64,000 nucleotides of DNA, taken from an uncultured delta proteobacterium. Lineage in GTDB: Bacteria > Myxococcota_A > UBA9160 > JAFDET01. The notes beneath the pieces are model-generated. The model saw only the letters and a program-made list of their open reading frames with translations. It did not search any database and had not been told where the DNA came from. This document shows, in pieces, positions 41,068 through 51,419 of the stretch (its first letter is position 1; every line of letters starts with the position of its first letter). The stretch lies in contig CAMYLJ010000019.1 in the NCBI GenBank assembly GCA_947259215.1, positions 1-64,000 of the forward strand, written 5' to 3'. Position numbers and translations under genes: made by a program.

Positions 41068-43142
41068 GCGCCGAGGCTATCACGCAGGCTGCGGAGGGCA
41101 TCGGGCCCAGCCTCCGCGACGCGTCCGCCGAAGCGCTCGGCCAGGTAGGCCTCGGTCAGGGCCGCGAAGGCCGCGGCCGCCGGGCCGGGGAGCGCCACCG
41201 CCACCTGGCGCGCGAACGTCCGGGCGGGCACGGAAGGCGCGCGCACGAGCCCGCGCCGCGCCAGCAGTCGCAGCGCCGCCGCGTACCAGTCCGGCACGGG
41301 GCTCCGGCGCCGGCCGCCCCGCAGTCGCGCCAGCGTGAGGAAGACCGCCAGCAGCAGCGCCGTCGCGACCACGACGCGGCCGTCCACGAACCGGCCGGGG
41401 TCCGTGTTGCGAGGGGCGGCCTCGGCGGGGGCCCGGGCGCCGGGCTCCCGCCAGCGCCGCCAGGCGAGCCACGCGGAACGCAGGGCGCGGCCCTGGGTGG
41501 AGCGATCGAACTCCACCACGCGCTGGAACCACCAGAGCTCGACGGCACTGGCGAACTCGCGCAGGTGAAACAGCGGTCCGTCGGCGCCCGCGATGAGCCG
41601 CAGGTCGGGAGGCGTCGGGTCGTAGCGCACCCAGCCCGCCTCCTCGAAGTGCAGCTCCACCCAGGCGTGGGCGTCGGCGCGGGAGAGCGTGACGAAGCCG
41701 CCGATGCGGTTGGTGCGACCGCCGGCGAACCCGTTCACGAGCCGCATGGGAAGCCCGAGGGAGCGTCCGAGCACCACCATGGCGCTGGCGAAGTACTCGC
41801 AGTGGCCCTCGCTCCCGCGCTCCAGGAAGATCTCTACCGGAGAGCGCGGCTCGGTCGGGTCGATCACCGGCGGCGTGTGGCTGTAGCGGCCGTTCTGGCG
41901 CAGGTGGGCCTCGAGCCGCGCCGCGCGCTCGGCGTCGCTCGCGGCGCCCTCCACGATGCGCGCGGCCAGCTCGCCCACCCAGGGCGAGAGCGCGGGCAGC
42001 TGGAGGTAGCGCTCGGGATCCCGGGGCGGGGGCGCGGCGCGGTCGGCCACCAGGGCACTGCGCGCCGGCTCGGCGCTGTGGCTCGACACCGTGTAGCTCA
42101 CGCGCTCGTCCGCCTGGACCGAGACGGAGAGGCCGCCGTTCGCGTCTCGCTCGACGTGCGCCAGGGGACCCGAGATCGTGCGGGGCCGGCCGGCGCTGAA
42201 GAGCACGCCCGCCGTCACGGGTTCGCGCACGATGCGCTGCACCAGGTCGGGCGCCGGCCCGCCGGGCTCCACGTCGATGCCCCACTCGACCAGTCCCGGG
42301 ATACGCCGGCGCCGCGCGGGCTGCACCGACCAGCGGCGGCCGTCGAAGCGGTCGAAGGCCAGACCGCGCCAGTAGCCCGCGCCGGACACCGGCTCGTCGC
42401 CCGAGAGCGTCTCCACGTGCAGCACGGCGCGGGTGTCCGTGCGGATGCGGCCGAGCTCGCCGAGCTCCACCTGATCCGAGAAGCCCGAGGTCGCCATCCG
42501 CGGCGCCAGGCTCCCCCCGCGGATCACTGCGGAGTGCATGCGCGGCAGCACCACGAACATCGCCAGGGCCAGCAGCACGGACAGCGTCGAGGCCACGAGC
42601 GTCGTGCGCAGCAGCCCGGGCGTGGTGACGCGGGAGGCCGCCAGCGGATCGCCCGCCTCGAGCGCCTCGGCGTGGAGGGTGTGGATCAGGAGCGTCCAGA
42701 CCGTGGCCAGCAGGAAGACCACGAGCAGCGCGGGGAAGAAGACCGAGTCCGTCAGGTTCGAGGCGAGGATCAGCTGGAAGAGGGCCAGCGCGACCAGCAG
42801 GAACTCGGATTTCCTCGGGCGTGCGTCGAGGAGCTGGAGCCCCTGGGTGAGGGTCGCGAAGTGGGCCAGGGCGATGATGAAGGCGTGGCCCCGCAGCCAG
42901 AGCGCCACGGTCACCGCAGCGATCGCGAGCAGGCCGCCGTTCAGCAGCGCCGGGCTGCGCTGCCACGCCTGGGGCCGCTCGCGCAGCAGGAAGGCCGCTC
43001 CCAGCGACGCCACCTGCGCCGCCACGGCCCACGGCGCGAGCTGGCCCGTCGCGGCCAGGCTGGCGCTTGCGGCGCCCACCATGACCAGCGCGCCCACGGG
43101 GCGCGGTGTGTCCACGGCATGCCGGAACCCGGCGCGGGTCAC
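41064..43142 (-). CDS. TgpA-like transmembrane transglutaminase
   Basis: A 692-residue protein from GTG. Residues 1-200 hold about six transmembrane helices (ALVMVGAASASLAATGQLAPW; LLAIAAVTVALWL; SVFFPALLVVFLLATVWTLLI and others). A periplasmic domain follows with the transglutaminase-like core: GSEGHCEYFASAMVVLGRSLGLPMRLVNGFAGGR (catalytic Cys in HCEYF), LSRADAHAWVELHFEEAGWVRYDPTPP (His and Asp). A late helix (VVATALLLAVFLTLA) leads to a cytosolic C-terminal tail. Such proteins travel with MoxR ATPases and DUF58 proteins, as here. Peptide or cell-wall cross-linking is possible. The start overlaps the DUF58 stop (GTGA). Confidence 0.87.
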   Translation of the reverse strand: MTRAGFRHAVDTPRPVGALVMVGAASASLAATGQLAPWAVAAQVASLGAAFLLRERPQAWQRSPALLNGGLLAIAAVTVALWLRGHAFIIALAHFATLTQGLQLLDARPRKSEFLLVALALFQLILASNLTDSVFFPALLVVFLLATVWTLLIHTLHAEALEAGDPLAASRVTTPGLLRTTLVASTLSVLLALAMFVVLPRMHSAVIRGGSLAPRMATSGFSDQVELGELGRIRTDTRAVLHVETLSGDEPVSGAGYWRGLAFDRFDGRRWSVQPARRRRIPGLVEWGIDVEPGGPAPDLVQRIVREPVTAGVLFSAGRPRTISGPLAHVERDANGGLSVSVQADERVSYTVSSHSAEPARSALVADRAAPPPRDPERYLQLPALSPWVGELAARIVEGAASDAERAARLEAHLRQNGRYSHTPPVIDPTEPRSPVEIFLERGSEGHCEYFASAMVVLGRSLGLPMRLVNGFAGGRTNRIGGFVTLSRADAHAWVELHFEEAGWVRYDPTPPDLRLIAGADGPLFHLREFASAVELWWFQRVVEFDRSTQGRALRSAWLAWRRWREPGARAPAEAAPRNTDPGRFVDGRVVVATALLLAVFLTLARLRGGRRRSPVPDWYAAALRLLARRGLVRAPSVPARTFARQVAVALPGPAAAAFAALTEAYLAERFGGRVAEAGPDALRSLRDSLGA

Positions 43143-44173
43143 GCCGGCTCCCCACTCGCCTGCACGGCGCCTCGTCCCGCTTCCACCCGCGCCAGGAAGG
43201 CCAGCAGCCGGGCGCGGTGGCGGCGGCCGTCGCCGGCCTCGAAGCGGGGACCGTCGGTGCGGAGCGCCACTCGCAGCCCGGCGTCGAGGAAGGCCACCAC
43301 CTCGGAGGCCGCGCGCCGCACCGCCCGTTCGAAGCCGGGTCCCGGCGCGCCGCGCGTCGCGAGGCGCACCTCCACCCGCGCGTTGCTCTCGCTGGCCGTG
43401 TCGCGGACCAGCAGCTCGCCGCTGCGGAGCGATGCGCGCCAGTCGACGCGGCGGTGCGGGTCGCCTGCGGCGTAGCCGCGCAGGCCCTCGACTTCGGTGC
43501 CCGCGCCGCGCGCCGTGCGGGAGGTCTCGCCCGGGCGCCGATCGCCGGCGTTCGGCGGGCGCACGCCGCCCGGATCCACCGCCGGGTACACCAGGGCCTG
43601 CTCGGGCTGCTCCAGCAGCAGCGCCTTGGAGAAGAGCCCGAAGGGAAAGCGCGTCGACACGCGGAAGCCGCCCAGCCAGAGCGGGCCGCGGGCCTCGGCC
43701 GCCAGGGCGTAGACCCGCGTCTCCGTGGCCTCGGGGCCCACCCGCAGCACGAAGACCCGACCCAGGCTCGGGCCCATCTCGTCGGGACGCGATCCGGCGG
43801 CGAGATCCTCCACGACCAGCGCGAAGGCGGGAACCCGGCGCTGGGCGTTGCTGACCTCCAGGGCGACCGGTGCCGGCTGGTCGGCGAAGAGCTCCCGCGG
43901 CAGCCGCCGGCGCACCGACACGCCGCGCAGTGCGGACTCCGAGAGCACGCCCGACAGCACCAGGAACGACAGCATGAAGGACAGCACGAGGTACAGCAGG
44001 TTGTTCCCCGTGTTGAGTGCCGCGAAGCCGACGCCGAAGGTCAGCGCGAAGAAGATCCAGCCGGCGCGCGTGGGGCGCAGGGTGCGCGGCGGTCGCAGGG
44101 CGCGGCGGATGCGGCGCCCGAGGGCGCCTAGAGCGGCACGGGTACCCGTTCGAGGATGTCGCGAACGATCCAC
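43139..44173 (-). CDS. DUF58-domain membrane protein
   Basis: About 344 residues. Two N-terminal helices (GWIFFALTFGVGFAALNTGNNLLYLVLSFMLSFLVLSGVL) anchor it. The DUF58 signature GTEVEGLRGYAAGDPHRRVDWRASLRSGELLVRDTASESNARVEVRL is near residues 235-285. DUF58 proteins partner MoxR AAA ATPases and often have a von Willebrand A-like fold. The start is uncertain: a GTG at 44173 lies inside the moxR end, and no standard start occurs closer to the first helix. It reads directly into the transglutaminase gene with a GTGA overlap. Confidence 0.82.
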   Translation of the reverse strand: MDRSRHPRTGTRAALGALGRRIRRALRPPRTLRPTRAGWIFFALTFGVGFAALNTGNNLLYLVLSFMLSFLVLSGVLSESALRGVSVRRRLPRELFADQPAPVALEVSNAQRRVPAFALVVEDLAAGSRPDEMGPSLGRVFVLRVGPEATETRVYALAAEARGPLWLGGFRVSTRFPFGLFSKALLLEQPEQALVYPAVDPGGVRPPNAGDRRPGETSRTARGAGTEVEGLRGYAAGDPHRRVDWRASLRSGELLVRDTASESNARVEVRLATRGAPGPGFERAVRRAASEVVAFLDAGLRVALRTDGPRFEAGDGRRHRARLLAFLARVEAGRGAVQASGEPA

Positions 44174-45144
44174 TCGGCCTCCTCCGAGCCGCGGGGGGCG
44201 CCGCCACGCGGATCCACCACCACGCGGTGGGCGAGGACGCCGATCGCCAGGTCGCGCACGTCCTCGGGAATGCAGTAGTCGCGGCCGTCCACCAGGGCGC
44301 GCGCCTGGGCGGCGCGGCGCAGCGCCACGGCGCCTCGCGTCGACACGCCCACCTGGAGCTGCTCGCTCTCGCGGGTCTCGTGCACCAGCCCCAGCAGGTA
44401 GTGCGCCAGGGAGTCGTCGAGCTTCACCTCGCCGGCGGCCAGGCGCATGGCCTCGACGGTGGCCACGTCCACCACGGGTGCCAGCTTCGGCAGCTCGCTG
44501 GCGGCGGGGTCGTCGCGCAGGACCGCGGCCTCCGCGTCCGGGTCCGGGTACCCGATGTGCAGCCGCATCAGGAAGCGGTCGAGCTGGGACTCGGGCAGGG
44601 GATTCGTGCCGTGGTGCTCCAGCGGATTCTGGGTGGCCACCACGAAGAACGGGCTCGGGAGCGGGTGGCGCACGCCGTCGATGGTGACGGCGCCCTCGCT
44701 CATGGCCTCGAGCAGCGCGGACTGGGTCTTCGGGCTGGCGCGGTTGATCTCGTCCGCCAGCACCACGTGGGCGAAGAGGGGGCCCGGCTGGAAGACGAAC
44801 GCGCCGCTCGGTCGGCCCTCGCGGATCTCCGGCACCGAGGCGCCGAGGATGTCGCCGGGGAGGAGGTCGCTCGTGAACTGGATACGCCGGAAGCTCGCGT
44901 CCACGGACAGGGCGAGGGCGTGGGCCAGGGTGGTCTTGCCGACGCCGGGTACGTCCTCGAGCAGCAGGTGCCCGCCGGCCACCAGCGCCTCCACGGCCTG
45001 GCGCACCACCTCCGGCTTGCCGCGCAGCGCGCGCTCCACGTTGCTGCGCAGGCGAGCGGCAACGTCGCCGGCATCCCCGGGTCCAAGGGGCACGATCTCG
45101 CGATCGCCAGCGTTCGCCGGGGGACGGGTCATCGTGTGGCTCAT
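44128..45144 (-). CDS. MoxR-family AAA ATPase
   Basis: A 338-residue AAA+ protein. HLLLEDVPGVGKTTLAHALA is Walker A and HVVLADEINRASPKTQSALLEAMSEGAVTIDG is Walker B with the MoxR hallmark. FFVVATQNPLEHHGTNPLPESQLDRFLMRL has sensor 1 and the arginine finger region. VSTRGAVALRRAAQARALVDGR carries sensor 2. It is a chaperone-like ATPase that would work on the DUF58/TgpA proteins encoded next. An ATG at 45132 is an alternative start. The shared upstream region with prmA holds two dyad repeats (45167-45238). Confidence 0.9.
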   Translation of the reverse strand: MSHTMTRPPANAGDREIVPLGPGDAGDVAARLRSNVERALRGKPEVVRQAVEALVAGGHLLLEDVPGVGKTTLAHALALSVDASFRRIQFTSDLLPGDILGASVPEIREGRPSGAFVFQPGPLFAHVVLADEINRASPKTQSALLEAMSEGAVTIDGVRHPLPSPFFVVATQNPLEHHGTNPLPESQLDRFLMRLHIGYPDPDAEAAVLRDDPAASELPKLAPVVDVATVEAMRLAAGEVKLDDSLAHYLLGLVHETRESEQLQVGVSTRGAVALRRAAQARALVDGRDYCIPEDVRDLAIGVLAHRVVVDPRGGAPRGSEEAEWIVRDILERVPVPL

Positions 45145-45166
45145 CGGCCGGGGTGCGCTCCATCCT

Positions 45167-45238
45167 GAGGTGCCTCGTGGGAGGTCCGGGTTCCCGGATT
45201 CCGAGACACCTCGTGCGAGCCCCGGGTTCCTGGATTCG
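45167..45238. repeat. Two 36-bp repeats, each centred on a dyad, between moxR and prmA
   Basis: Unit 1 (45167-45202) and unit 2 (45203-45238) are about 80% identical and sit exactly head to tail. Unit 1 holds the perfect palindrome TCCGGG-TT-CCCGGA (45185-45198). Unit 2 holds CCCGGG-TT-CCTGGA, one or two changes away. The pair fills the gap between two divergent genes, the usual place for a double operator, but it could also be a neutral tandem duplication. Confidence 0.6.
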
Positions 45239-45252
45239 GCAGGCTAGGCACG

Positions 45253-46125
45253 ATGCCGGATGAGTTCGTCGCGATCCGGGTGCTGGCGCGCAGCCCCGCC
45301 GTGGCCGGGCAGGTCGTGGCCGAGGCCCACGCCCTGGGTGCGGCGGGGCTCGAAGAGGGAGGGTCGCCCGAGGCCCCGGAGCTGGTCGTATACGCGCCCG
45401 CGGCCGCCGCCCGGTCACTTCGCCACGGTCTGGTCGAGGCCTTGGGGCAGGGGGCCCGGGTGGGCCCGGCGGTGGCCGTCCCGGCCCGCGACTGGTCCGT
45501 CGCCTGGAAGGAAGGCCTCGGACCGGTCGTGATCTCCGCGCGGCTGGCCCTGCGGCCGCCCTTCGCGGAGCACGCGCCGGCGGCCGGGCAGGCGGTGCTG
45601 GTGGTGGAGCCCGGCCAGGCCTTCGGGACGGGCCACCACGCCTCGACCCGCCTGGCGCTGGCGCTCCTCGACGAGGCGCTGGCCGAGCGGCCGGGGGCGT
45701 GCGTGCTCGACGTGGGCACGGGGAGCGGCGTCCTGGCGCTGGCGGCGGCGGCGCTCGGGGCTTCGCGGAGCGTGGGCTTCGACCTGGACGCCGTGGCGGT
45801 GGCCGAGGCCCGGCGCAACCTGCGCGTGAATCCCGGCTCCGCGGGGGTGGATTTCTTCGTGGGCGGCGTGGAAGCGCTGGGGGCGGAGCGCTTCGACGTG
45901 GTGGCGGCCAACCTGCTTCGGAGCGAGCTCGTCCGGGTCCTGGGCGCCCTGGTCGCGCGCCTCGCGGAGCGCGGCGAGCTCGTCCTCTCGGGCCTGCTCG
46001 CGGCCGACCTCCCGCTGCTTGCTCCCGAGCTCGAGCGCCACGGCCTGGCGGTCGTGGCGACGCGCCGGGAAGGGGAGGGCGGCGACGACTGGGTGGGCCT
46101 ACGACTCGCCCGCAACGGCTCTTGA
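45253..46125 (+). CDS. prmA: Ribosomal protein L11 methyltransferase
   Basis: A 290-residue SAM-dependent enzyme that trimethylates L11. The N-terminal ferredoxin-like domain (residues 1-90, FVAIRVLARSPAVAGQVVAEAHALGAAGLEE) binds L11. The linker DWSVAWKEGLGPVVIS is conserved. PGQAFGTGHHASTRLAL and VLDVGTGSGVLALAAAALGA are the PrmA signature and the SAM motif I. FDVVAANLLRSELVRVLGAL has the NLL motif near the active site. The final residues DDWVGLRLAR are typical. Confidence 0.9.
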   Translation: MPDEFVAIRVLARSPAVAGQVVAEAHALGAAGLEEGGSPEAPELVVYAPAAAARSLRHGLVEALGQGARVGPAVAVPARDWSVAWKEGLGPVVISARLALRPPFAEHAPAAGQAVLVVEPGQAFGTGHHASTRLALALLDEALAERPGACVLDVGTGSGVLALAAAALGASRSVGFDLDAVAVAEARRNLRVNPGSAGVDFFVGGVEALGAERFDVVAANLLRSELVRVLGALVARLAERGELVLSGLLAADLPLLAPELERHGLAVVATRREGEGGDDWVGLRLARNGS

Positions 46126-46248
46126 TCCCCACGGGGGCAAACTTCCCCCGCCGAACCCGTTCAGTGCAGGAGAGTGGCGGCCGATGCGCACGGAGCAGGC
46201 ATCGGTTCCCGGGCCGTCGGGCCCGTCGACGCGAGCGATCGAACGCCC

Positions 46249-48384
46249 ATGGATCAGACACCCACCGCTCCCACCGTGCGCGCCCTGGTGGCCGACGACG
46301 ACCCGGTGGTGCGGATGCTCGTCGCGTCGGCGTTGCGCTCCCTGGACCTGGTGGTCGAAGAAGTCGAGGACGGCGGCGCCGCGATCGCGGCGGCCCGTCG
46401 CCAGATGCCCGACCTCATCGTCCTCGACGTGCAGATGCCCAAGAAAAACGGCTTCGACGCCTGCGCCGCGATCCGCGAGCTGCCCGGCGGGAGCGACGTC
46501 CCGGTCCTGATCGTCACCGGCCTCGAGGAGTTGTCCTTCATCGAGCGGGCCTTCCGGGCGGGTGCCACCGACTTCCTGACCAAGCCCATCGACGCCCAGC
46601 TCCTGCAGCACCGGGTCCGCTTCCAGATGCGTGCCAGCCGCGCGTTCGCCGAGCTGCGCGACACCCTGGCCGAGCTCGGCGCCAGCCAGCACCGGCTGGC
46701 GAAGTCCCAGCACCTCGCACGCCTGGGGGACTGGGAGTGGCAGGTCTCGAGCGATCGCCTCTTCTTCTCGGAACGGGCGAGCCGGGTCCTCCGCTGCGAT
46801 GGCGAACCGCCCGTCTCCTCCGCGGAGTTCCTCGACCGCTGCGTGCATCCGGACGATCGCAGTGCCGTCGCCAAGAACCTGCACGACGCGATGAACGGCT
46901 TCGGAGACATCGAGTTCGATCACCGTCTTCCCGACGGCGAGCGGGTGGTGCATCAGTTCCTGGAGGCCGCGGAATCGGTTCCCGGGGAGGAGCCCACGCT
47001 GGCGGGCACCGTCCAGGACGTGACCGACCGTCGCAAGGCCGAGGAGCGCATCCGCCAGCTGGCCTTCTACGACACCCTCACCGGGCTGCCCAACCGCAGG
47101 GTGCTCGAGGAGCGGCTCAAGCGGGCGGTGCTCTTCGCGGGTCGCGCCAGGACGCAGGTGGCGCTGCTCTTCCTGGATCTCGACCGCTTCAAGCGGATCA
47201 ACGACACGCTGGGCCACGCGACCGGCGACAAGGTGCTGAAGGAGATCGCCGAGCGTCTGGTCGGCGCGTTGCGGACGGGCGACGCCCTCGCGAGGACGCC
47301 CGAGGGCGCGGGTCCCCAGACGTCCGTCTCCCGCTTCGGGGGCGACGAGTTCGCCGTCCTGCTCACCGGGTTGAGCGATGTGCAGGACGCTGGACGCGTC
47401 GCGCGCCGGCTCCTCTCGGTGATCGGAGAGCCGGTCGCGCTCCCGGAAGGCGAGGTGAAGGTCACTGCCAGCATCGGAATCGCCGTCTTCCCCACCGACG
47501 GCAGCGAGAGCGACGGCCTGTTCCGCAGCGCCGACATGGCCATGCACCACGCCAAGGAGCAGGGACGGGACAACCACCAGTTCTTCAGCGCCTCCATGAA
47601 CGAGGCCGCCACCCAGGCGATGCACGTGGAGCGCGCGCTCGGCGAGGCCCTGGAGCGAGGAGGCCTGCTGCTCCACTACCAGCCCCAGATCGCGACCGGG
47701 TCCGGGCAGGTGGTCGGCGCGGAGGCCCTGGTGCGGCTCCAGGATCCCGCCGGCGGGCTGATCTCTCCGGGTGCCTTCATCCCGGTGGCGGAGGAGAGCG
47801 GCCTCATCGTTCCGGTCGGTGCCTGGGTGCTGCGCGGCGCGTGCCAGCAGTTCGCGCAGTGGCGTAGCGAGGGTTGGGAGGGAGGCCGCATCTCCGTGAA
47901 CGTCTCCAACGTCCAGCTGCGCAGCCTCGATTTCGTGGACACCGTGGATCGCGCCCTGGCCGACGCCGGCCTGGAGCCCCAGGACCTGGAGCTGGAGCTC
48001 ACCGAGGGCGTCTTTGTCGAGGCGCGCGGGCGCGAGGTGCTCCAGGAGCTGCGTTCTCGGGGCATCGTGATCGCGATCGACGACTTCGGGACCGGCTTCT
48101 CGTCACTGAGCTATCTGAAAGACCTGCCGGTGGACGTCCTCAAGATCGACCGCGCCTTCGTGAGCGAGATCGATTCGGGCGGCGGCGCGATCGTCGGCGC
48201 CTTCATCGCCCTGGCGCGGGAGCTCGGGTGCAGCGTCGTGGCGGAAGGCGTCGAGACCGAGGCCGAGGTGGAGTTCCTGAAGCAGCACGGCTGCGACGTC
48301 CTGCAGGGCTTCCTGTTCAGCCGTCCCGTGAGCGCCGAAGAGCTCGACTGGCGCAGGCCGGCCTCCGCCGCCGCGGCGAGCTGA
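46249..48384 (+). CDS. Response regulator with PAS, GGDEF and EAL domains (c-di-GMP turnover)
   Basis: 711 residues from the ATG at 46249 (a GTG at 46174 would add 25). The REC domain (VRALVADDDPVVRML..LIVLDVQMPKKNGFDA; phospho-Asp in LDVQMP; Lys in FLTKPID) is followed by a PAS-like domain (LARLGDWEWQVSSDRLFFSE). The GGDEF domain has DPLTG-like YDTLTGLPNRR and an intact FGGDEF. The EAL domain has GAEALVRL, ELTEGVF, IDDFGTGFSSLSYLKDLPVDVLKID and VAEGVETE. Both synthase and phosphodiesterase sites look active. The GGDEF domain carries an insert (about 13 residues) between RTGD and GGDEF. It ends 3 bases from the convergent hybrid kinase, which could phosphorylate it. Confidence 0.92.
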   Translation: MDQTPTAPTVRALVADDDPVVRMLVASALRSLDLVVEEVEDGGAAIAAARRQMPDLIVLDVQMPKKNGFDACAAIRELPGGSDVPVLIVTGLEELSFIERAFRAGATDFLTKPIDAQLLQHRVRFQMRASRAFAELRDTLAELGASQHRLAKSQHLARLGDWEWQVSSDRLFFSERASRVLRCDGEPPVSSAEFLDRCVHPDDRSAVAKNLHDAMNGFGDIEFDHRLPDGERVVHQFLEAAESVPGEEPTLAGTVQDVTDRRKAEERIRQLAFYDTLTGLPNRRVLEERLKRAVLFAGRARTQVALLFLDLDRFKRINDTLGHATGDKVLKEIAERLVGALRTGDALARTPEGAGPQTSVSRFGGDEFAVLLTGLSDVQDAGRVARRLLSVIGEPVALPEGEVKVTASIGIAVFPTDGSESDGLFRSADMAMHHAKEQGRDNHQFFSASMNEAATQAMHVERALGEALERGGLLLHYQPQIATGSGQVVGAEALVRLQDPAGGLISPGAFIPVAEESGLIVPVGAWVLRGACQQFAQWRSEGWEGGRISVNVSNVQLRSLDFVDTVDRALADAGLEPQDLELELTEGVFVEARGREVLQELRSRGIVIAIDDFGTGFSSLSYLKDLPVDVLKIDRAFVSEIDSGGGAIVGAFIALARELGCSVVAEGVETEAEVEFLKQHGCDVLQGFLFSRPVSAEELDWRRPASAAAAS

Positions 48385-48387
48385 CGC

Positions 48388-51291
<2,904 letters not shown>

Positions 51292-51314
51292 CGGAATTCA
51301 CGCCCCCGCAACGC

Positions 51315-51370
51315 CGGGGCTGATCGGCCCCGCGCGGCAGCCGCTTGAGGTGTCGGATGCCGGCTCAAGC
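51315..51370. promoter_or_regulatory. Two inverted repeats in the divergent control region
   Basis: CGGGGC-TGATCG-GCCCCG (51315-51332) and GCTTGAG-N14-CTCAAGC (51343-51370) are both perfect. They lie between the divergent starts of the hybrid kinase and the GAF-HlyD gene. The 21-base arm-to-arm spacing of the second suits a dimeric regulator on one DNA face. They are candidate operators for the export locus. Confidence 0.5.
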
Positions 51371-51419
51371 CTGACCCGGGGGGATCCGAAAAACGAGACG
51401 GGAGCCTTCTCTGCAGTCG

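Larger units (their letters stand above)
40960..41082 (-). repeat. 41-bp tandem repeat, three copies, at the gmhB start
   Basis: Units begin at 40960, 41001 and 41042, each about 41 bases and differing at only a few positions. Each unit on the minus strand holds GGCGCATGA (start overlapping stop) followed by the first codons of GmhB ((N/S)A(Y/C)VFL(D/N)R). As 41 is not a multiple of three, each copy changes frame, and the TGA of one frame overlaps the ATG of the next. Confidence 0.9.

Noticed and set aside
38175..43475. 1766-codon plus-strand open frame
   Set aside because: Crosses several genes on both strands with no recognisable domain; the repeats at 40960-41082 would also be read in a meaningless frame.
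43139..46261. 1040-codon minus-strand frame continuing upstream of DUF58
   Set aside because: Only the last 344 residues are DUF58. The rest is antisense to prmA and out of frame with moxR.
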